A stretch of DNA of 64,000 nt from Chitinophaga sp. (GCF_019236475.1 NZ_JAFAIX010000006.1:124001-188000), one strand, 5' to 3'; counted from the stretch's first letter, positions 44,479-55,370 are shown. Translations and numbers: made by a program. Notes: a model not told the origin generated them from the letters alone.

Positions 44479-47400
44479 ATGCACAAGAACTCTATTCAGG
44501 TAATCTTCCTATTCCTGCTACTGTTGCTGGCTGCCCCCGTGGCATGGGCACAACAGGAAGTGGGAGGCACAGTGGTGGATGATGCCACCAATCAACCACT
44601 GGTAGGCGTTGTGGTACTCCTGAAAGGTACCAGTAAAGGCACCGCCACCGATGTTAAAGGACAATTTCAGATCAATGTTCCACCTGGAGCGGTACTCACC
44701 TTCCGACTGATCGGCTATCTCCCGAAAGATGTTACGGTATCTGGCAATCAAATAAATGTCCGACTCGCCCTGGATAACAAAAATCTCAATGAGATCGTCG
44801 TTACAGCCCTCGGTATCAAAAAGGAAAAGAAAGCATTAGGGTATTCTATTTCGGAAATTAAAGGAGATGAACTGACGCAAGCCCGTTCTACCAATGTAGC
44901 CGCCACCCTGGCGGGTAAGGTAGCTGGACTCAACGTGAGCGTGGCTTCCACAGGGCCTGCGGCATCTACGCGTATCATCCTGCGTGGTAATACCTCTATC
45001 GATAAAAGTAGGAATAACCAACCCCTCATCATTGTGGATGGTATCCCCATTAATAATGATAACCTGGGTAGCCCTAGTGAATACGGTGGTCAGGATGCCG
45101 GAGACGGTTTCTCCAGTATCAACCCCGATGATATCGCTACGATGTCTGTGCTGAAAGGTGGTACCGCAGCGGCTTTGTACGGTTCTCGTGCAGCCAACGG
45201 CGTTATCCTCATTACTACAAAATCCGGCAATGCTCGTAAAGGAGTGGGAGTGGAATACTCCAGTAATTTTGTGCTGGATAAACCTGTTTTGTATTCGCCT
45301 AAGTGGCAATACGATTATGGTATGGGCCTGAATGGCGTAAAACCGGCGAATGCAGCAGAAGCCCGCTCAGCAGGACTTTTCAGTTGGGGCGCTAAATTGG
45401 ATGGCTCCCCGGTCATTCAATACGACGGTGTTAGCAGACCTTACAGCGCCGTAAAAAATAACTTCAAGAACTTCTATAAAAGCGGTTATACGTTCACCAA
45501 CTCAGTAGCCTTTGGTGGCGGCAATGAGAAAATCAATTACCGCTTCGGCGCTACAGACATGAAGAACGAAGCCATGATACCCAACTCGGGCATGCGTAGG
45601 GATAACCTCAGTTTGAATGTCAATGCCTGGCTAGGTCGTAAGCTCTATCTAACGGTGAATAGTAAATACAGCCGTGAAAGAGTGAATAATCGACCAAGGG
45701 TTTCCGATTCTCCCGGTAATGCAAACTTCGCTATGTATATGCTGCCTACGAGCTTGTCGGTGCTCACACTCCGCGACCACAAGTATAATGCGCAGGGATA
45801 TGAAGCCAGATGGGAAGCAAATGAATACATTACCAACCCCTGGTTCTCTGTATACGATTTCTCCCAAAACGATAAGCGAGACCGATTTATCAATTCCGCT
45901 GAACTGAAATACGATATCCTTCCCTGGTTATATGCGAAAGGTCGTATAGGCGCGGATATGTGGTACCGTAATAACTTCGCGATTACACCTACAGGTACTG
46001 CTTATAACACCGCTGGCCAAATCAACGATATGGCCCGTCAGAATTTTTATGAAGTCAATGCAGACGTGATGTTGGGCGTAGATAAATTACTCAATAAAGA
46101 TTGGCGCATTTCCGCTTTCGTGGGAGGAAACCAGATGCACAACAAAACCGATAAGTTCTATTTGAACGGTAACGGATTTTTTATTCCATTCTTCTACGAT
46201 CAATCGAACCTCGTTACGAAAACAGTACTCAATGATATCCAAGAAAAGAAAATCAATTCTGTATATGGTTCCGCGGAAATAGCTTTTAGAAGTTACCTCT
46301 ACCTAACCGGTACCGCGCGCAATGATTGGTTTTCTACTTTGTCGCCTTCCCAATGGAGTATCCTGTATCCATCTGTGGGATTGAGTTTTGTAGTGTCTGA
46401 TGCATTCAGGTTACCGGAAAAAATTAATTACCTGAAGCTGCGTACATCTTGGGCACAGGTAGGGGGAGACACGGACCCGTATCGTTTGTTCCTTGCCTAC
46501 CAAGTACAGAATCCGTTTATGGGACAGGCAGTAGCAGATATCAAAAAGGCCCCGGACGGCTCTTATGCAGTGCCTAATGCGGCTTTGCGGCCACTGGTGA
46601 ATACTAGCTATGAAGCCGGCGTGGAAGCGAAATTCTTTGATAGCAGACTCTCACTTGATTTCGCTTACTATACCCGCACCACCAAAGACGATATCTTGCA
46701 AACCACTATCTCCAACGCTTCCGGTTTTAACACCGCTTTTATTAACGTAGGTAAAGTGAAAAACTCAGGCGTAGAAGTACTGTTAACTGGAACGCCTATA
46801 CGTAGTAAAAATTTCACTTGGGAAATCAGCCCTAATTTCTCCTACAATAAGAATGAAGTAGTAGAACTAGACCCAGGGTCAAAAAGCGTACTGGTATCTA
46901 ATGTGCGTACATTCAATGTGTCCATCCAGCATATTGTAGGGAAGCCATTCGGACAAATAGTAGGGTTTAAGTTTAAAAGAGATGATCAAGGAAATATCCT
47001 GTTCAACAGCGCCGGCAAACCGCTGCAGGGTGATTATACTGCCTTTGGCACCGGTGTAGCACCTTATGCGATGGGTATTACCAATACTTTTACCTTTAAA
47101 GCGTTCTCACTTAGCTTCCTCGTGGATGGTAAATGGGGCAACAAAATTTACTCCGGTACGAATGATTACTCTTATTTCTTCGGACTAAATAAAGCGACAT
47201 TGCAGGGGCGTGAAGGCGGTATCAATATAAAAGCACAGGATCCCAACAATCCCAATAACTACATTACGAAAAATGTAGCCTCCCAGGATTACTTCCAGAA
47301 TATTGCATTCAACATTGCAGAGCCATTTATCTACAAAGGGGATTTCATCAAACTGCGTCAGGTGATATTTACTTATGCGTTGCCGCATGCTGTGATTGCT

Positions 47401-47580
47401 AAAACGCCATTGACGGCTGCTTCTCTATCCTTTGTCGCCCGCAATCTCTGGATTATATATAAGGATCTGCCAAACGTAGATCCGGAGTCCAGTTATACCA
47501 GCGGAGCAGGACAAGGAGCCGAAGTAATGGGATATCCACAGGCTCGCAGTTTTGGTCTGAACTTGAATGTAAGATTCTAA
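44479..47580 (+). CDS. SusC/RagA TonB-linked outer-membrane transporter 4
   Basis: A 1033-residue transporter with signal peptide (LFLLLLLAAPVAWAQQ), regulatory-like domain (VVDDATNQPLVGVVVLLKG), signature LNEIVVTALGIKKEKKALGY, plug (IILRGNTSIDKSRNNQPLII, INPDDIATMSVLKGGTAAAL) and barrel ending in NLNVRF. No STN domain is present, which fits control by LacI rather than by FecR. It is most like SusC 1 (shared LTQAR-TNVA-L-GKVAG and DPES-Y--GAGQG blocks), although that gene lies on the other strand 15 kb away. Confidence 0.93.
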   Translation: MHKNSIQVIFLFLLLLLAAPVAWAQQEVGGTVVDDATNQPLVGVVVLLKGTSKGTATDVKGQFQINVPPGAVLTFRLIGYLPKDVTVSGNQINVRLALDNKNLNEIVVTALGIKKEKKALGYSISEIKGDELTQARSTNVAATLAGKVAGLNVSVASTGPAASTRIILRGNTSIDKSRNNQPLIIVDGIPINNDNLGSPSEYGGQDAGDGFSSINPDDIATMSVLKGGTAAALYGSRAANGVILITTKSGNARKGVGVEYSSNFVLDKPVLYSPKWQYDYGMGLNGVKPANAAEARSAGLFSWGAKLDGSPVIQYDGVSRPYSAVKNNFKNFYKSGYTFTNSVAFGGGNEKINYRFGATDMKNEAMIPNSGMRRDNLSLNVNAWLGRKLYLTVNSKYSRERVNNRPRVSDSPGNANFAMYMLPTSLSVLTLRDHKYNAQGYEARWEANEYITNPWFSVYDFSQNDKRDRFINSAELKYDILPWLYAKGRIGADMWYRNNFAITPTGTAYNTAGQINDMARQNFYEVNADVMLGVDKLLNKDWRISAFVGGNQMHNKTDKFYLNGNGFFIPFFYDQSNLVTKTVLNDIQEKKINSVYGSAEIAFRSYLYLTGTARNDWFSTLSPSQWSILYPSVGLSFVVSDAFRLPEKINYLKLRTSWAQVGGDTDPYRLFLAYQVQNPFMGQAVADIKKAPDGSYAVPNAALRPLVNTSYEAGVEAKFFDSRLSLDFAYYTRTTKDDILQTTISNASGFNTAFINVGKVKNSGVEVLLTGTPIRSKNFTWEISPNFSYNKNEVVELDPGSKSVLVSNVRTFNVSIQHIVGKPFGQIVGFKFKRDDQGNILFNSAGKPLQGDYTAFGTGVAPYAMGITNTFTFKAFSLSFLVDGKWGNKIYSGTNDYSYFFGLNKATLQGREGGINIKAQDPNNPNNYITKNVASQDYFQNIAFNIAEPFIYKGDFIKLRQVIFTYALPHAVIAKTPLTAASLSFVARNLWIIYKDLPNVDPESSYTSGAGQGAEVMGYPQARSFGLNLNVRF

Positions 47581-47604
47581 CCGTTTATTTAAATCAGCCA
47601 GATT

Positions 47605-49179
47605 ATGATTCGCACCACCTATAAAACGTTGATATTCCTAGCCCTGGCAGGTGTAATAGGCATGTCCGCGTGTACCAAAAATTTCGAAAAAGTAAATACA
47701 GACCCTACATCAGCCCCCCATGTAACGCCGAATATATTGTTGACAAAAGGACTGTTGTTTGTGTCTGGCGGAGAGTATGAAGCATGGCGCGCTAATTTGA
47801 TTTACTGCTCCATGATGATACAGCATTTTTCTTCGTTGAGTCTGACTTATGTGGGAGACAAATATCTCTACAACGATGATTACTCCGGTGCTGCATTCAA
47901 TTCTTTCTATCCGAATGCCACCAAGATTTTATCCAACATTATCACCAATACAGATAATGATCCTACTAATGCGAATGTCAATGCCATGGCACGTATTGCG
48001 CGTGTGATAGTATTGCAGCGATTAACAGATTTGTATGGAGACGTACCCTTCTCTGAAGCTGACAAGGGATACACCAATCAGAATTTTTATCCGGTGTACG
48101 ATCACCAGGATGCCATCTATGCGGGCCTGGCAGCGGAGTTGGCCAAGGCAGCGAGTATGTTAGATGAAACAAAAGCCAATCCAGGATCGGCAGATATTTC
48201 TGGCTACGGCGGTTCTCCCACTCAGTGGAGGAAGTTGGCCTATTCGTTGATGTTACGAGTAGGTATGCGCCTATCAAAGAAGTCAGACCCAACGCAGGCG
48301 AAAGCCATCGTGCAGCAAGCGATTGCTGGTGGCGTGTTTACAGATCCTACGGATATCTTTTATATCAAACATGCAGAAGGCGATTATGATAATCCCAACA
48401 GTCATGTGATAGGTACGTATAATAACTCTCGTCAACAAACAGGGAAAGACAACTTATCCATTAAGTATTCGAAGTTTTTCATCACCATGTTGCAGACAAA
48501 AAATGATCCGCGTTTGCAGATCATCAGCGAGTTACCGAAGCCTGATTCCACACCTGGAGGCAGCGACGTTCCCGCATTGCAGAAAGGATTACCTAACGGT
48601 TACGATAATACGTCGGATCCTGTGTATGGTATTGCATCTGTGGGAGATCCCGATCTCGCGCATTACTCACAGCCCAAACAATACCTGGCGTTGGCCAATT
48701 CTCCGAATATTTTCATGACTTATTCAGAAGTACAACTGATGCTGGCAGAAGCGGCTGCGCGTGGCTGGACAAGCGGCTCGCCGACAACCTTCTTTATAGC
48801 AGGGGTGAAGGCCGGTATCTGGCAGTATACCCTTTATTCTTCTACAATCGTCTACAATGATGCCGTGGCCACTACTTATGCCACTGCGCAATCCGCAGCG
48901 CTAGGAGGGGGCCTAGCGGCTCAATTACAAGCCATCAATGAACAGTATTACATTACCACACTACTGAATGAATACGAGTCATATGCAAATTGGAGACGTA
49001 CTGGTTATCCTGTGCTTACGCCTACCAATTACAAGAATAATGAAACCAATGGCCAAATACCGCGTCGGTTGCGGTATCCCCGTGGAGAGTATAACTCCAA
49101 TGGTGCGCATGTAAACGCAGCGAATGGCGTGCAAGGCCCGGATCTATTTACTACGCCCATGTGGTGGGATAAGCCCTGA
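47605..49179 (+). CDS. SusD/RagB-family outer-membrane lipoprotein 4
   Basis: A 524-residue lipoprotein with lipobox VIGMSACT and opening KNFEKVNTDPTSAPHVTPNI. The C-terminus ANWRRTGYPVLTPTNYKNNE with NGQIPRRLRYPRGEY matches SusD 1. It starts 24 bp after SusC 4 and forms the lid of that channel. A hairpin region and a strong terminator follow. Confidence 0.93.
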   Translation: MIRTTYKTLIFLALAGVIGMSACTKNFEKVNTDPTSAPHVTPNILLTKGLLFVSGGEYEAWRANLIYCSMMIQHFSSLSLTYVGDKYLYNDDYSGAAFNSFYPNATKILSNIITNTDNDPTNANVNAMARIARVIVLQRLTDLYGDVPFSEADKGYTNQNFYPVYDHQDAIYAGLAAELAKAASMLDETKANPGSADISGYGGSPTQWRKLAYSLMLRVGMRLSKKSDPTQAKAIVQQAIAGGVFTDPTDIFYIKHAEGDYDNPNSHVIGTYNNSRQQTGKDNLSIKYSKFFITMLQTKNDPRLQIISELPKPDSTPGGSDVPALQKGLPNGYDNTSDPVYGIASVGDPDLAHYSQPKQYLALANSPNIFMTYSEVQLMLAEAAARGWTSGSPTTFFIAGVKAGIWQYTLYSSTIVYNDAVATTYATAQSAALGGGLAAQLQAINEQYYITTLLNEYESYANWRRTGYPVLTPTNYKNNETNGQIPRRLRYPRGEYNSNGAHVNAANGVQGPDLFTTPMWWDKP

Positions 49180-49217
49180 GTGAATTGCCCAAAACATTCC
49201 TGCGGGTCGTCTCTGCT

Positions 49218-49299
49218 CAGCAGGTCAGAACACTGTCGTCCCTTCCCAGCAGTTCAGAACACTCAAGTCTGTTGTCCCTGCCCGCAGGGCAGGGACAAC
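49218..49299. repeat. Tandem degenerate hairpin units ending in a perfect hairpin
   Basis: CAGCAG-TCAGAACACT occurs twice about 30 bp apart, each followed by a GTCCCT block. The last unit is a perfect hairpin (49271-49299): GTTGTCCCTGCCC with GGGCAGGGACAAC and loop GCA. Its stem equals the hairpin at 22306-22333. Confidence 0.6.
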
Positions 49300-49309
49300 G
49301 AAAAAAATA

Positions 49310-49351
49310 AAAAAAATGATTTGACGTCGCAGACGTCAAATCATTTTTTTT
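49310..49351 (+). terminator. Terminator after SusD 4
   Basis: A 19-bp perfect stem (core TTGACGTCGCAGACGTCAA) flanked by A and T runs on either side, so it could act in both directions. The core is identical to the terminator after SusD 6 at 61022-61060. Confidence 0.93.
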
Positions 49352-49558
49352 CAAAATCGCATAAAAGCAATATTTTTTATACATCCCCAAACTTACCGCA
49401 GGTAAGGATTTTATAAAAAAACATTTTCACACTTAGTTAATAAAATTAAGGAGAATGCTGTGATGAAATCACTTCTTAGTCAGCCCGCTATATAGCCTTG
49501 TGTGTACCTTTTACACAATTCAAATAATTTTCGAGTGCAAAATAATTTTAACAAAATG

Positions 49559-49590
49559 TTTGTGAGTCATGAAAACTTTGCCTAAGTTTG
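49559..49590 (+). promoter_or_regulatory. Promoter of SusC 5
   Basis: TTTG at 49559-49562 and TAAGTTTG at 49583-49590 are 20 bp apart, a perfect fit to the Bacteroidota sigma-A consensus TTTG-N19-21-TAnnTTTG. Transcription would start near 49597, leaving a leader of about 535 bases before SusC 5. Confidence 0.72.
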
Positions 49591-49652
49591 GTATTAGAAA
49601 GCAATCTATGAGATAATAATCCCTGAAGGCTTTCTTTTTTTTAGATGCAGTA

Positions 49653-49667
49653 GCTAAAACGTTTTAC
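49653..49667 (+). promoter_or_regulatory. LacI-type operator in the SusC 5 leader
   Basis: GCTAAAACGTTTTAC is a palindrome with a central CG, flanked by GTA on the left and TAC on the right. It lies about 55 bases downstream of the predicted transcription start, so a bound LacI would act as a roadblock. The rest of the leader (49668-50132) shows no open reading frame of note. Confidence 0.65.
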
Positions 49668-50132
49668 TACGGTGTTTATAACTTACAACTTTACAGAGGA
49701 AGAGAACCGAAATCGAAGAATAATACAGGGCCAAAATCAAATAAAATAATTAGTACTTAGTTGAGAGAGTAGTGTAGCAAGAGATCCTAAACAATACCAA
49801 CGAAATAATTAAAATGAGTTAAAAGGACATTCGTTTATTTAGTTTATCAACCAGTATTAGCGTTTCAATGCACGTAACATTCCAACCTGCTGACCAGGAG
49901 GGTATTGCCATGCCCCTTGATTTCACAGACTTATAAGGAACACCATTGCGAACCGTAAGTGACGATTGACATGACCACACCTGTGGCTCATTGTGCTGTA
50001 GCCGTGCAATACTGCTTTGATTCCAGTGCTTTTTTTAAACCGGTTTTTCCAAAAGAAAAATAGCGGCATACCATTGCTATGCACAATGCTGCCGTTTCTG
50101 TTCACTTATCTGTTATCTTAAATCAGTAAACC

Positions 50133-53100
50133 ATGAAAAGATCGCTACAGTTACTTGCGGTCCTTTTGGCGCTCTGTTGCCAAATCGTTTTAGCGCAGGA
50201 CAAACGTAACATTTCCGGCGTTGTGCACGATGCCAAAGGAAACCCATTACCAGGGGTTACAATTCTGGAAAAAGGTACCAAAACAGGTACAACAACTGAT
50301 CCCAACGGAAAATTTTCACTCGCTGTTGCGCCTGGAGCCACCATCCAGGTTTCTATGGTAGGTTATGGCAAAACAGAAGTTGCCACTACCGCTAAAACAT
50401 CTTATGATATTTTACTCCAGGACGATGCCAAAGGATTGAATGAAGTAGTTGTAACTGCGCTGGGTATCAAACAAAATCGTAAATCCCTCGGTTATGCTGT
50501 TTCTTCTATCAAAGGAGATGAGCTGACCCAGGCAGGTACTACCCTCAATCCGGTGCAAGCCCTCTACGGTAAAGCTGCGGGCGTTGGCGTGATCGCCGGT
50601 TCCGCTGGTCCTATGGGTGGTATCAACATTAAAATCCGTGGTGCTGCGTCCCTAACTGAAGGTGCTAATAACCGCCCCTTAATCGTTGTGGACGGAGTTG
50701 TTATCCGCGATGCCAATACCAGCATGGCTTCCCGTAACTATGATCCATTGCACTCTGTTGACTATGGTACTGGTATCAATGATATCAACCCTGATGATAT
50801 TGAGTCTGTTGAAATTCTGAAAGGTGCTAAAGCGACCGCTCTCTATGGTGAAAAAGGCGCGAATGGTGTAATGATGATCACCACCAAATCTGGTGCTAAT
50901 GCAAGAGGTTTTGGTGTAACCCTTTCGCACCAACGTTCTGTGGAACAACCAGTGAACTACATCGATTTTCAAAATGAATATGGTTCCGGTACCACGCCAT
51001 ACGATACCGCTTATACTTATATCAATGGCGTAAAAACCAGAAAAGTAATTGCTAGCCGTTTCAGCTTTGGTCCTAAGTTCACAGGCGAACCAATGCAGTA
51101 TTTCGACGGTACTATCCGTCCTTACAGCGCGGTACCCAATAACTTTATGAGCCTGTTCAAAAATGGTAACTCCAACAGAACAAACGTAGCTATTTCTGGT
51201 GCTAATGATAAAGGTAGTATGCGTCTCTCCTATACCAACATGGGTTATGATGATGTTCTGGAAAACTCATGGCAGAAACAGAATACCTTCAGCTTCAATG
51301 GTACAATGAAGGCTTCCAAATTTGCTACTTTCGAAGTAACTTCTAACCTGTACAACGTTAAAACCAACAACCGCCGCCCTTCTATCGACGGCCTGGTGGC
51401 TTGGGGTATGAACAGGGATTATCCATTAGCACAACTTCGTCAGTTCTACCGCGACTCAACTGGTCACAGACCAGACCTGGATGCCGCAGGCTTGCCAAAC
51501 ATGATCACGAAACTGTTTGACTTCTGGTGGAATCAGTATGATAACTTCAACACTGATACCAAAACTCACTTGATTTCTTCTGCAAGAGTAACCCTCAATT
51601 TTACCAAAGATATTTCTATGGTAACATTTGCAGGTCTGGATTATACCAATACGGACTTCGTTAGTAAAGAAAAAGAAACTAGAATCGCTCCTAAAATGGT
51701 AGGTGGTACTTTTTCTATGAAAAGGGATAACTACTCCATCCAAACTTATCAATCACACTTTACTTACAATCACGACTTCCTCAACAATAACCTGCATGTT
51801 TATGCACTCGCAGGTGGTGCTGTGCAACAGGATAATTATAACAGCATTTTTGCCAGCACAACTGGTGGTTTCCGCGTACCAGGCTGGTTCTCCCTGGATA
51901 ACAGTGCCAGCTTCCCAGATCTGGGTAATGCTGGTAAAGCAAGATCCGCTTCCAGAGGTAGCCGTATCGTTTACAGCGCCTTCGGATCTCTCCAACTGGC
52001 TTGGAAAGACCGCTACTTCATTGAGGCAACTGATCGTACTGACTGGAACTCTACCCTGTATCCAAAGTATAACCACTTCAATTATCCTAGCTTGTCTTTC
52101 ACCTGGGATTTCACCAAGGATATCCGAATTCCAAAACTTAACTACGGTAAATTCCGTATCGGTTGGGCGGACGTTGGTAAAGGTACCAACGACAACTACT
52201 TCGCTTACAGATACTACGACGTGAACAGTATCGTTGGTTATAACAACGCTACTACCATTATCGGTATGGAATCCCTGTTCGCCAATGAACTGTTGCCAGA
52301 ACGTAAACGCGAATATGAAGTAGGTTTCGAAGCAGGTTTCTTTGAGAAAAACCGTATGTCTGTAGACTTCTCTTTCTACACCAACAACGTATACAACCAG
52401 ATCATGGCGGTTAAACTGTCTAACGCTACTGGTGCTAAAGAAATCCGTATCAATGCTGGTAACGTGAAAAACTGGGGTTATGAACTGGCCCTGAAAGGAA
52501 CGCCTGTATTAACTAGAGATTTCTCCTGGATGGTAGGCATCACTGCTGCCGCACAGCGCTCCAAAGTGTTGAAACTCTATCCTGGTATTAATACCAATCC
52601 TATCAGCGGTAACGATGGTTTCAAAGTGGTGGCACGCGAAGGCCGTCCTGTTAATGAAATCCAAATGTTCGATTACCTGAAGGATGATAAAGGAAATAAA
52701 ATTGTGGATGCAAATGGTCTGTACCAGTTGAGCAGCCAGATGACCACTGTAGGTAATGCACAGGCAAAAGTACTGGGCGGTGTCTTCTCTGACTTCAAGT
52801 ATAAAAACATTACGCTGCACCTCGGATTGGATTATAAATTCGGTGGACAAATCTTCTCTTACACCAACTACTACCTGACTGGTCTGGGCGTTACTAAAAA
52901 TACCCTCGCATACAGAGATACAGAACATGGTGGTCTGACTTATTACATCGATAAAAATACCAACCAGAACGTAGCATGGACCAGCGGCCAACCTGCACCT
53001 GCCCAGGCTAAGAATGGCAGACTGTACTACGACGGTATCATCCTGGATGGTGTGAAAGCTGTAACTGATGCAAATGGTAAAACCACTTATGAGAAGAATG

Positions 53101-53420
53101 ATCGCATTGCTTCCTCCACGCAATATTACCAGACTTACATCAGCGATATGAGTAGCGGATGGGGTCCGGACAGATTGTTCAAAAATGATTATATCAAACT
53201 GCGTGAACTGTCTGTTGCATATGATCTGCCTCGTAAATGGCTACAACCAATTCATCTGCAAGGTGTAAAAGTAACAGCCGCTGCGCGTAACCTGTTCTAC
53301 CTGTATAAAACATTACCAAACGTAGATCCTGAGTCCACACTGGGTACTGATATCTATATCGAGAATTCATTCTACCCTTCCGTGCGTTCTTATAGTGTTG
53401 GTGTAAATGTTAGTTTCTAA
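50133..53420 (+). CDS. SusC/RagA TonB-linked outer-membrane transporter 5
   Basis: A 1095-residue transporter with signal peptide (LLALCCQIVLAQDK), regulatory-like domain (GVVHDAKGNPLPGVTILEKG), signature LNEVVVTALGIKQNRKSLGY, plug (INIKIRGAASLTEGANNRPL, INPDDIESVEILKGAKATAL) and barrel ending in VGVNVSF. No STN domain. It is nearest to SusC 6, with which it shares the long leader and operator arrangement. Insertions such as YYIDKNTNQNVAWTSGQPAP are in extracellular loops of the barrel. Confidence 0.93.
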   Translation: MKRSLQLLAVLLALCCQIVLAQDKRNISGVVHDAKGNPLPGVTILEKGTKTGTTTDPNGKFSLAVAPGATIQVSMVGYGKTEVATTAKTSYDILLQDDAKGLNEVVVTALGIKQNRKSLGYAVSSIKGDELTQAGTTLNPVQALYGKAAGVGVIAGSAGPMGGINIKIRGAASLTEGANNRPLIVVDGVVIRDANTSMASRNYDPLHSVDYGTGINDINPDDIESVEILKGAKATALYGEKGANGVMMITTKSGANARGFGVTLSHQRSVEQPVNYIDFQNEYGSGTTPYDTAYTYINGVKTRKVIASRFSFGPKFTGEPMQYFDGTIRPYSAVPNNFMSLFKNGNSNRTNVAISGANDKGSMRLSYTNMGYDDVLENSWQKQNTFSFNGTMKASKFATFEVTSNLYNVKTNNRRPSIDGLVAWGMNRDYPLAQLRQFYRDSTGHRPDLDAAGLPNMITKLFDFWWNQYDNFNTDTKTHLISSARVTLNFTKDISMVTFAGLDYTNTDFVSKEKETRIAPKMVGGTFSMKRDNYSIQTYQSHFTYNHDFLNNNLHVYALAGGAVQQDNYNSIFASTTGGFRVPGWFSLDNSASFPDLGNAGKARSASRGSRIVYSAFGSLQLAWKDRYFIEATDRTDWNSTLYPKYNHFNYPSLSFTWDFTKDIRIPKLNYGKFRIGWADVGKGTNDNYFAYRYYDVNSIVGYNNATTIIGMESLFANELLPERKREYEVGFEAGFFEKNRMSVDFSFYTNNVYNQIMAVKLSNATGAKEIRINAGNVKNWGYELALKGTPVLTRDFSWMVGITAAAQRSKVLKLYPGINTNPISGNDGFKVVAREGRPVNEIQMFDYLKDDKGNKIVDANGLYQLSSQMTTVGNAQAKVLGGVFSDFKYKNITLHLGLDYKFGGQIFSYTNYYLTGLGVTKNTLAYRDTEHGGLTYYIDKNTNQNVAWTSGQPAPAQAKNGRLYYDGIILDGVKAVTDANGKTTYEKNDRIASSTQYYQTYISDMSSGWGPDRLFKNDYIKLRELSVAYDLPRKWLQPIHLQGVKVTAAARNLFYLYKTLPNVDPESTLGTDIYIENSFYPSVRSYSVGVNVSF

Positions 53421-53438
53421 TTAGAAAAATGCTGACAA

Positions 53439-55154
53439 ATGAAAATTAATCTCTCTAAAATATTTATTGGCTTATGTCTTGGCGCTTCGCTGACATCCTG
53501 CCAGAAAGAACTGGAAGATCAGTTCAAAAATCCTGAGAAATCCAATCCGCCATTAGATCAGAAATGGTCTGGTATGTTTACCGCTACGATGTATGGCTGG
53601 AAATTATATGTAGGCGACTATGGCGAATGGTATTGGATGATGAATCCAGGTACCGGTATTCCTGGGTATGCGCAGATTTCACAACGCTACATTACTTCCC
53701 GTTATAGCTGGTTCAGTACTTATGATGATCTGACCACTGGTAATGGTTTCAGTGATAACGCCATTAGGGATTATTTTAACTCCTTCTACAGAAACACCCG
53801 CAACTTCGGGGAAATGAGGGACTTATACGCCACAGCTCCTGCTGATCAGCGTAATGAAGCCATGTTTTATCTGAAGCTGACCACTGTAGTAAGAGACTAT
53901 GGTGCGCTGAAGCTGATTGATTTGGTGAATAATATTCCTTTTACAGAGTCCTGGCAAGGTACTTCCGGTGTATTCTTTCCAAAGTACGACGATGCACAGA
54001 AAACTACAGAGATTATTCTCGGAGAGCTGAAAAGCATCGCGGATACACTGCCTACGCTGTATAATAATCTTTCGGTTGCCAATAAATCCGATTTCGTAAA
54101 ACAGGATTTCGCATCGAAAGGAGATATCAATATGTGGATTCAGTACATCAGCATGTTGCGTATAAGATATGCAGTACGTATTTCAGGTGTAAATCCTACA
54201 CTTGCAAAACAAGTCCTGAGCGAAGAATTAAGCAAACCGAGACCGTCAAAAGACCTCGTATGGCAGATGCCATTCGTGGCGGATCCTAAGAGTGGCGGTA
54301 CCTGGGAGCGTGGCTGGTACGAAAATTCATTTGCTTCTTTCGTTCCGAATACTATCCTGAAACGCATGAATTTTGGAACTGATAAATATGAACCAGGCGT
54401 AGATGATCCTCGTCTGCCAGTAATCGCCATGCCTACAAAATATAGCGATTACCGTGGCGTTTCCATGAATGCAGATGCTCAGGAAGCTGCTTACCTGGCA
54501 GGGGATAAGTATTATGTTGGCGCAGACGACTTAAATTCTTCCCTCGCACAGAATTCCAAGTCCATGTATAACCATGCTACCTACCACCGCAATACCATGC
54601 CTGGCAACTGGATGACATTGGGAGAACTGGATCTGCTGCTGGCTGAAATTGCACTGAAAGGACTGGGTACAACTGGTAAAACAGCAGGTGAACATATTGC
54701 AGACGCAGTAGTGCATTCAACTGCTTATTGGTACTGGGTAAATGGCCTGAGCCCATATGAGAAAACTTCCGTACTCCATCCTGCTACTCCTGATGCCGCC
54801 ACTGTAGCTACTTATGCCGCTACCGTACGTGCTAAATTCGATGCCGCCAGCAGTGTGGAGGATAAAATGGAAATCCTAATGCAGCAGAAATACATCCATC
54901 TGAATCTGCCAGGTACCATGGAACTCTTTGCGGAACTCCGTCGTACCCGCCATCCGAAATTAGAACCATTCACTTTCGGTGGTAAGGCAATGAAACCGGT
55001 GGCGGAAAGGATTCGCTACCCAAGTACCGAATTCCAAACCAATACCGACAATTATCTGAAAGTGAAGGCAGATGACAATTTCTCTTCTCCGATCTTCTGG
55101 GTACCTACGGATAAACGCGCGGAATCCTACTATCGTAACGATTATAACTATTAA
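53439..55154 (+). CDS. SusD/RagB-family outer-membrane lipoprotein 5
   Basis: A 571-residue lipoprotein with lipobox GASLTSCQ. The opening (KELEDQFKNPEKSNPPLDQK) is less standard than in the other SusD proteins, but the C-terminal ELRRTRHPKLEPFTFGG and ERIRYPSTEFQTN blocks and the TPR-like region are those of SusD-like_2. It is longer than SusD 1-4. It begins 18 bp after SusC 5. Confidence 0.9.
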   Translation: MKINLSKIFIGLCLGASLTSCQKELEDQFKNPEKSNPPLDQKWSGMFTATMYGWKLYVGDYGEWYWMMNPGTGIPGYAQISQRYITSRYSWFSTYDDLTTGNGFSDNAIRDYFNSFYRNTRNFGEMRDLYATAPADQRNEAMFYLKLTTVVRDYGALKLIDLVNNIPFTESWQGTSGVFFPKYDDAQKTTEIILGELKSIADTLPTLYNNLSVANKSDFVKQDFASKGDINMWIQYISMLRIRYAVRISGVNPTLAKQVLSEELSKPRPSKDLVWQMPFVADPKSGGTWERGWYENSFASFVPNTILKRMNFGTDKYEPGVDDPRLPVIAMPTKYSDYRGVSMNADAQEAAYLAGDKYYVGADDLNSSLAQNSKSMYNHATYHRNTMPGNWMTLGELDLLLAEIALKGLGTTGKTAGEHIADAVVHSTAYWYWVNGLSPYEKTSVLHPATPDAATVATYAATVRAKFDAASSVEDKMEILMQQKYIHLNLPGTMELFAELRRTRHPKLEPFTFGGKAMKPVAERIRYPSTEFQTNTDNYLKVKADDNFSSPIFWVPTDKRAESYYRNDYNY

Positions 55155-55187
55155 ACTTTTCCTTTATAAGCAAGGTTAGCCCCAAGA

Positions 55188-55216
55188 TCCTGCCCTGAAA
55201 AGGGCAGGATTTCTTA
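55188..55216 (+). terminator. Terminator after SusD 5
   Basis: ATCCTGCCCT and AGGGCAGGAT form a ten-pair stem with loop GAAA, followed by TTCTTATTTT. The stem core CCTGCCC resembles the REP-like hairpins but is shorter. Confidence 0.82.
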
Positions 55217-55312
55217 TTTTAACCCCGAGTAATGCTATTTTAATTTAATAACATATTATTTTCACACTGTTTACAAACAGTTAACAGAAAATAAAAAAAT
55301 TGTTAATTCTTT

Positions 55313-55343
55313 TTTGACAATCTCAGAATTATAGCTATGTTTG
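55313..55343 (+). promoter_or_regulatory. Promoter of SusC 6
   Basis: TTTG at 55313-55316 and TATGTTTG at 55336-55343 are 19 bp apart, again a perfect Bacteroidota promoter. Transcription would begin near 55350, giving a leader of about 440 bases. Confidence 0.72.
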
Positions 55344-55370
55344 GTTTGTTATTTTCAGCAACCAGCTTGA

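Noticed and set aside
49668..50132. Riboswitch in the long SusC 5 leader
   Set aside because: Some inverted repeats occur near 50060-50100, but I could not match any known class.
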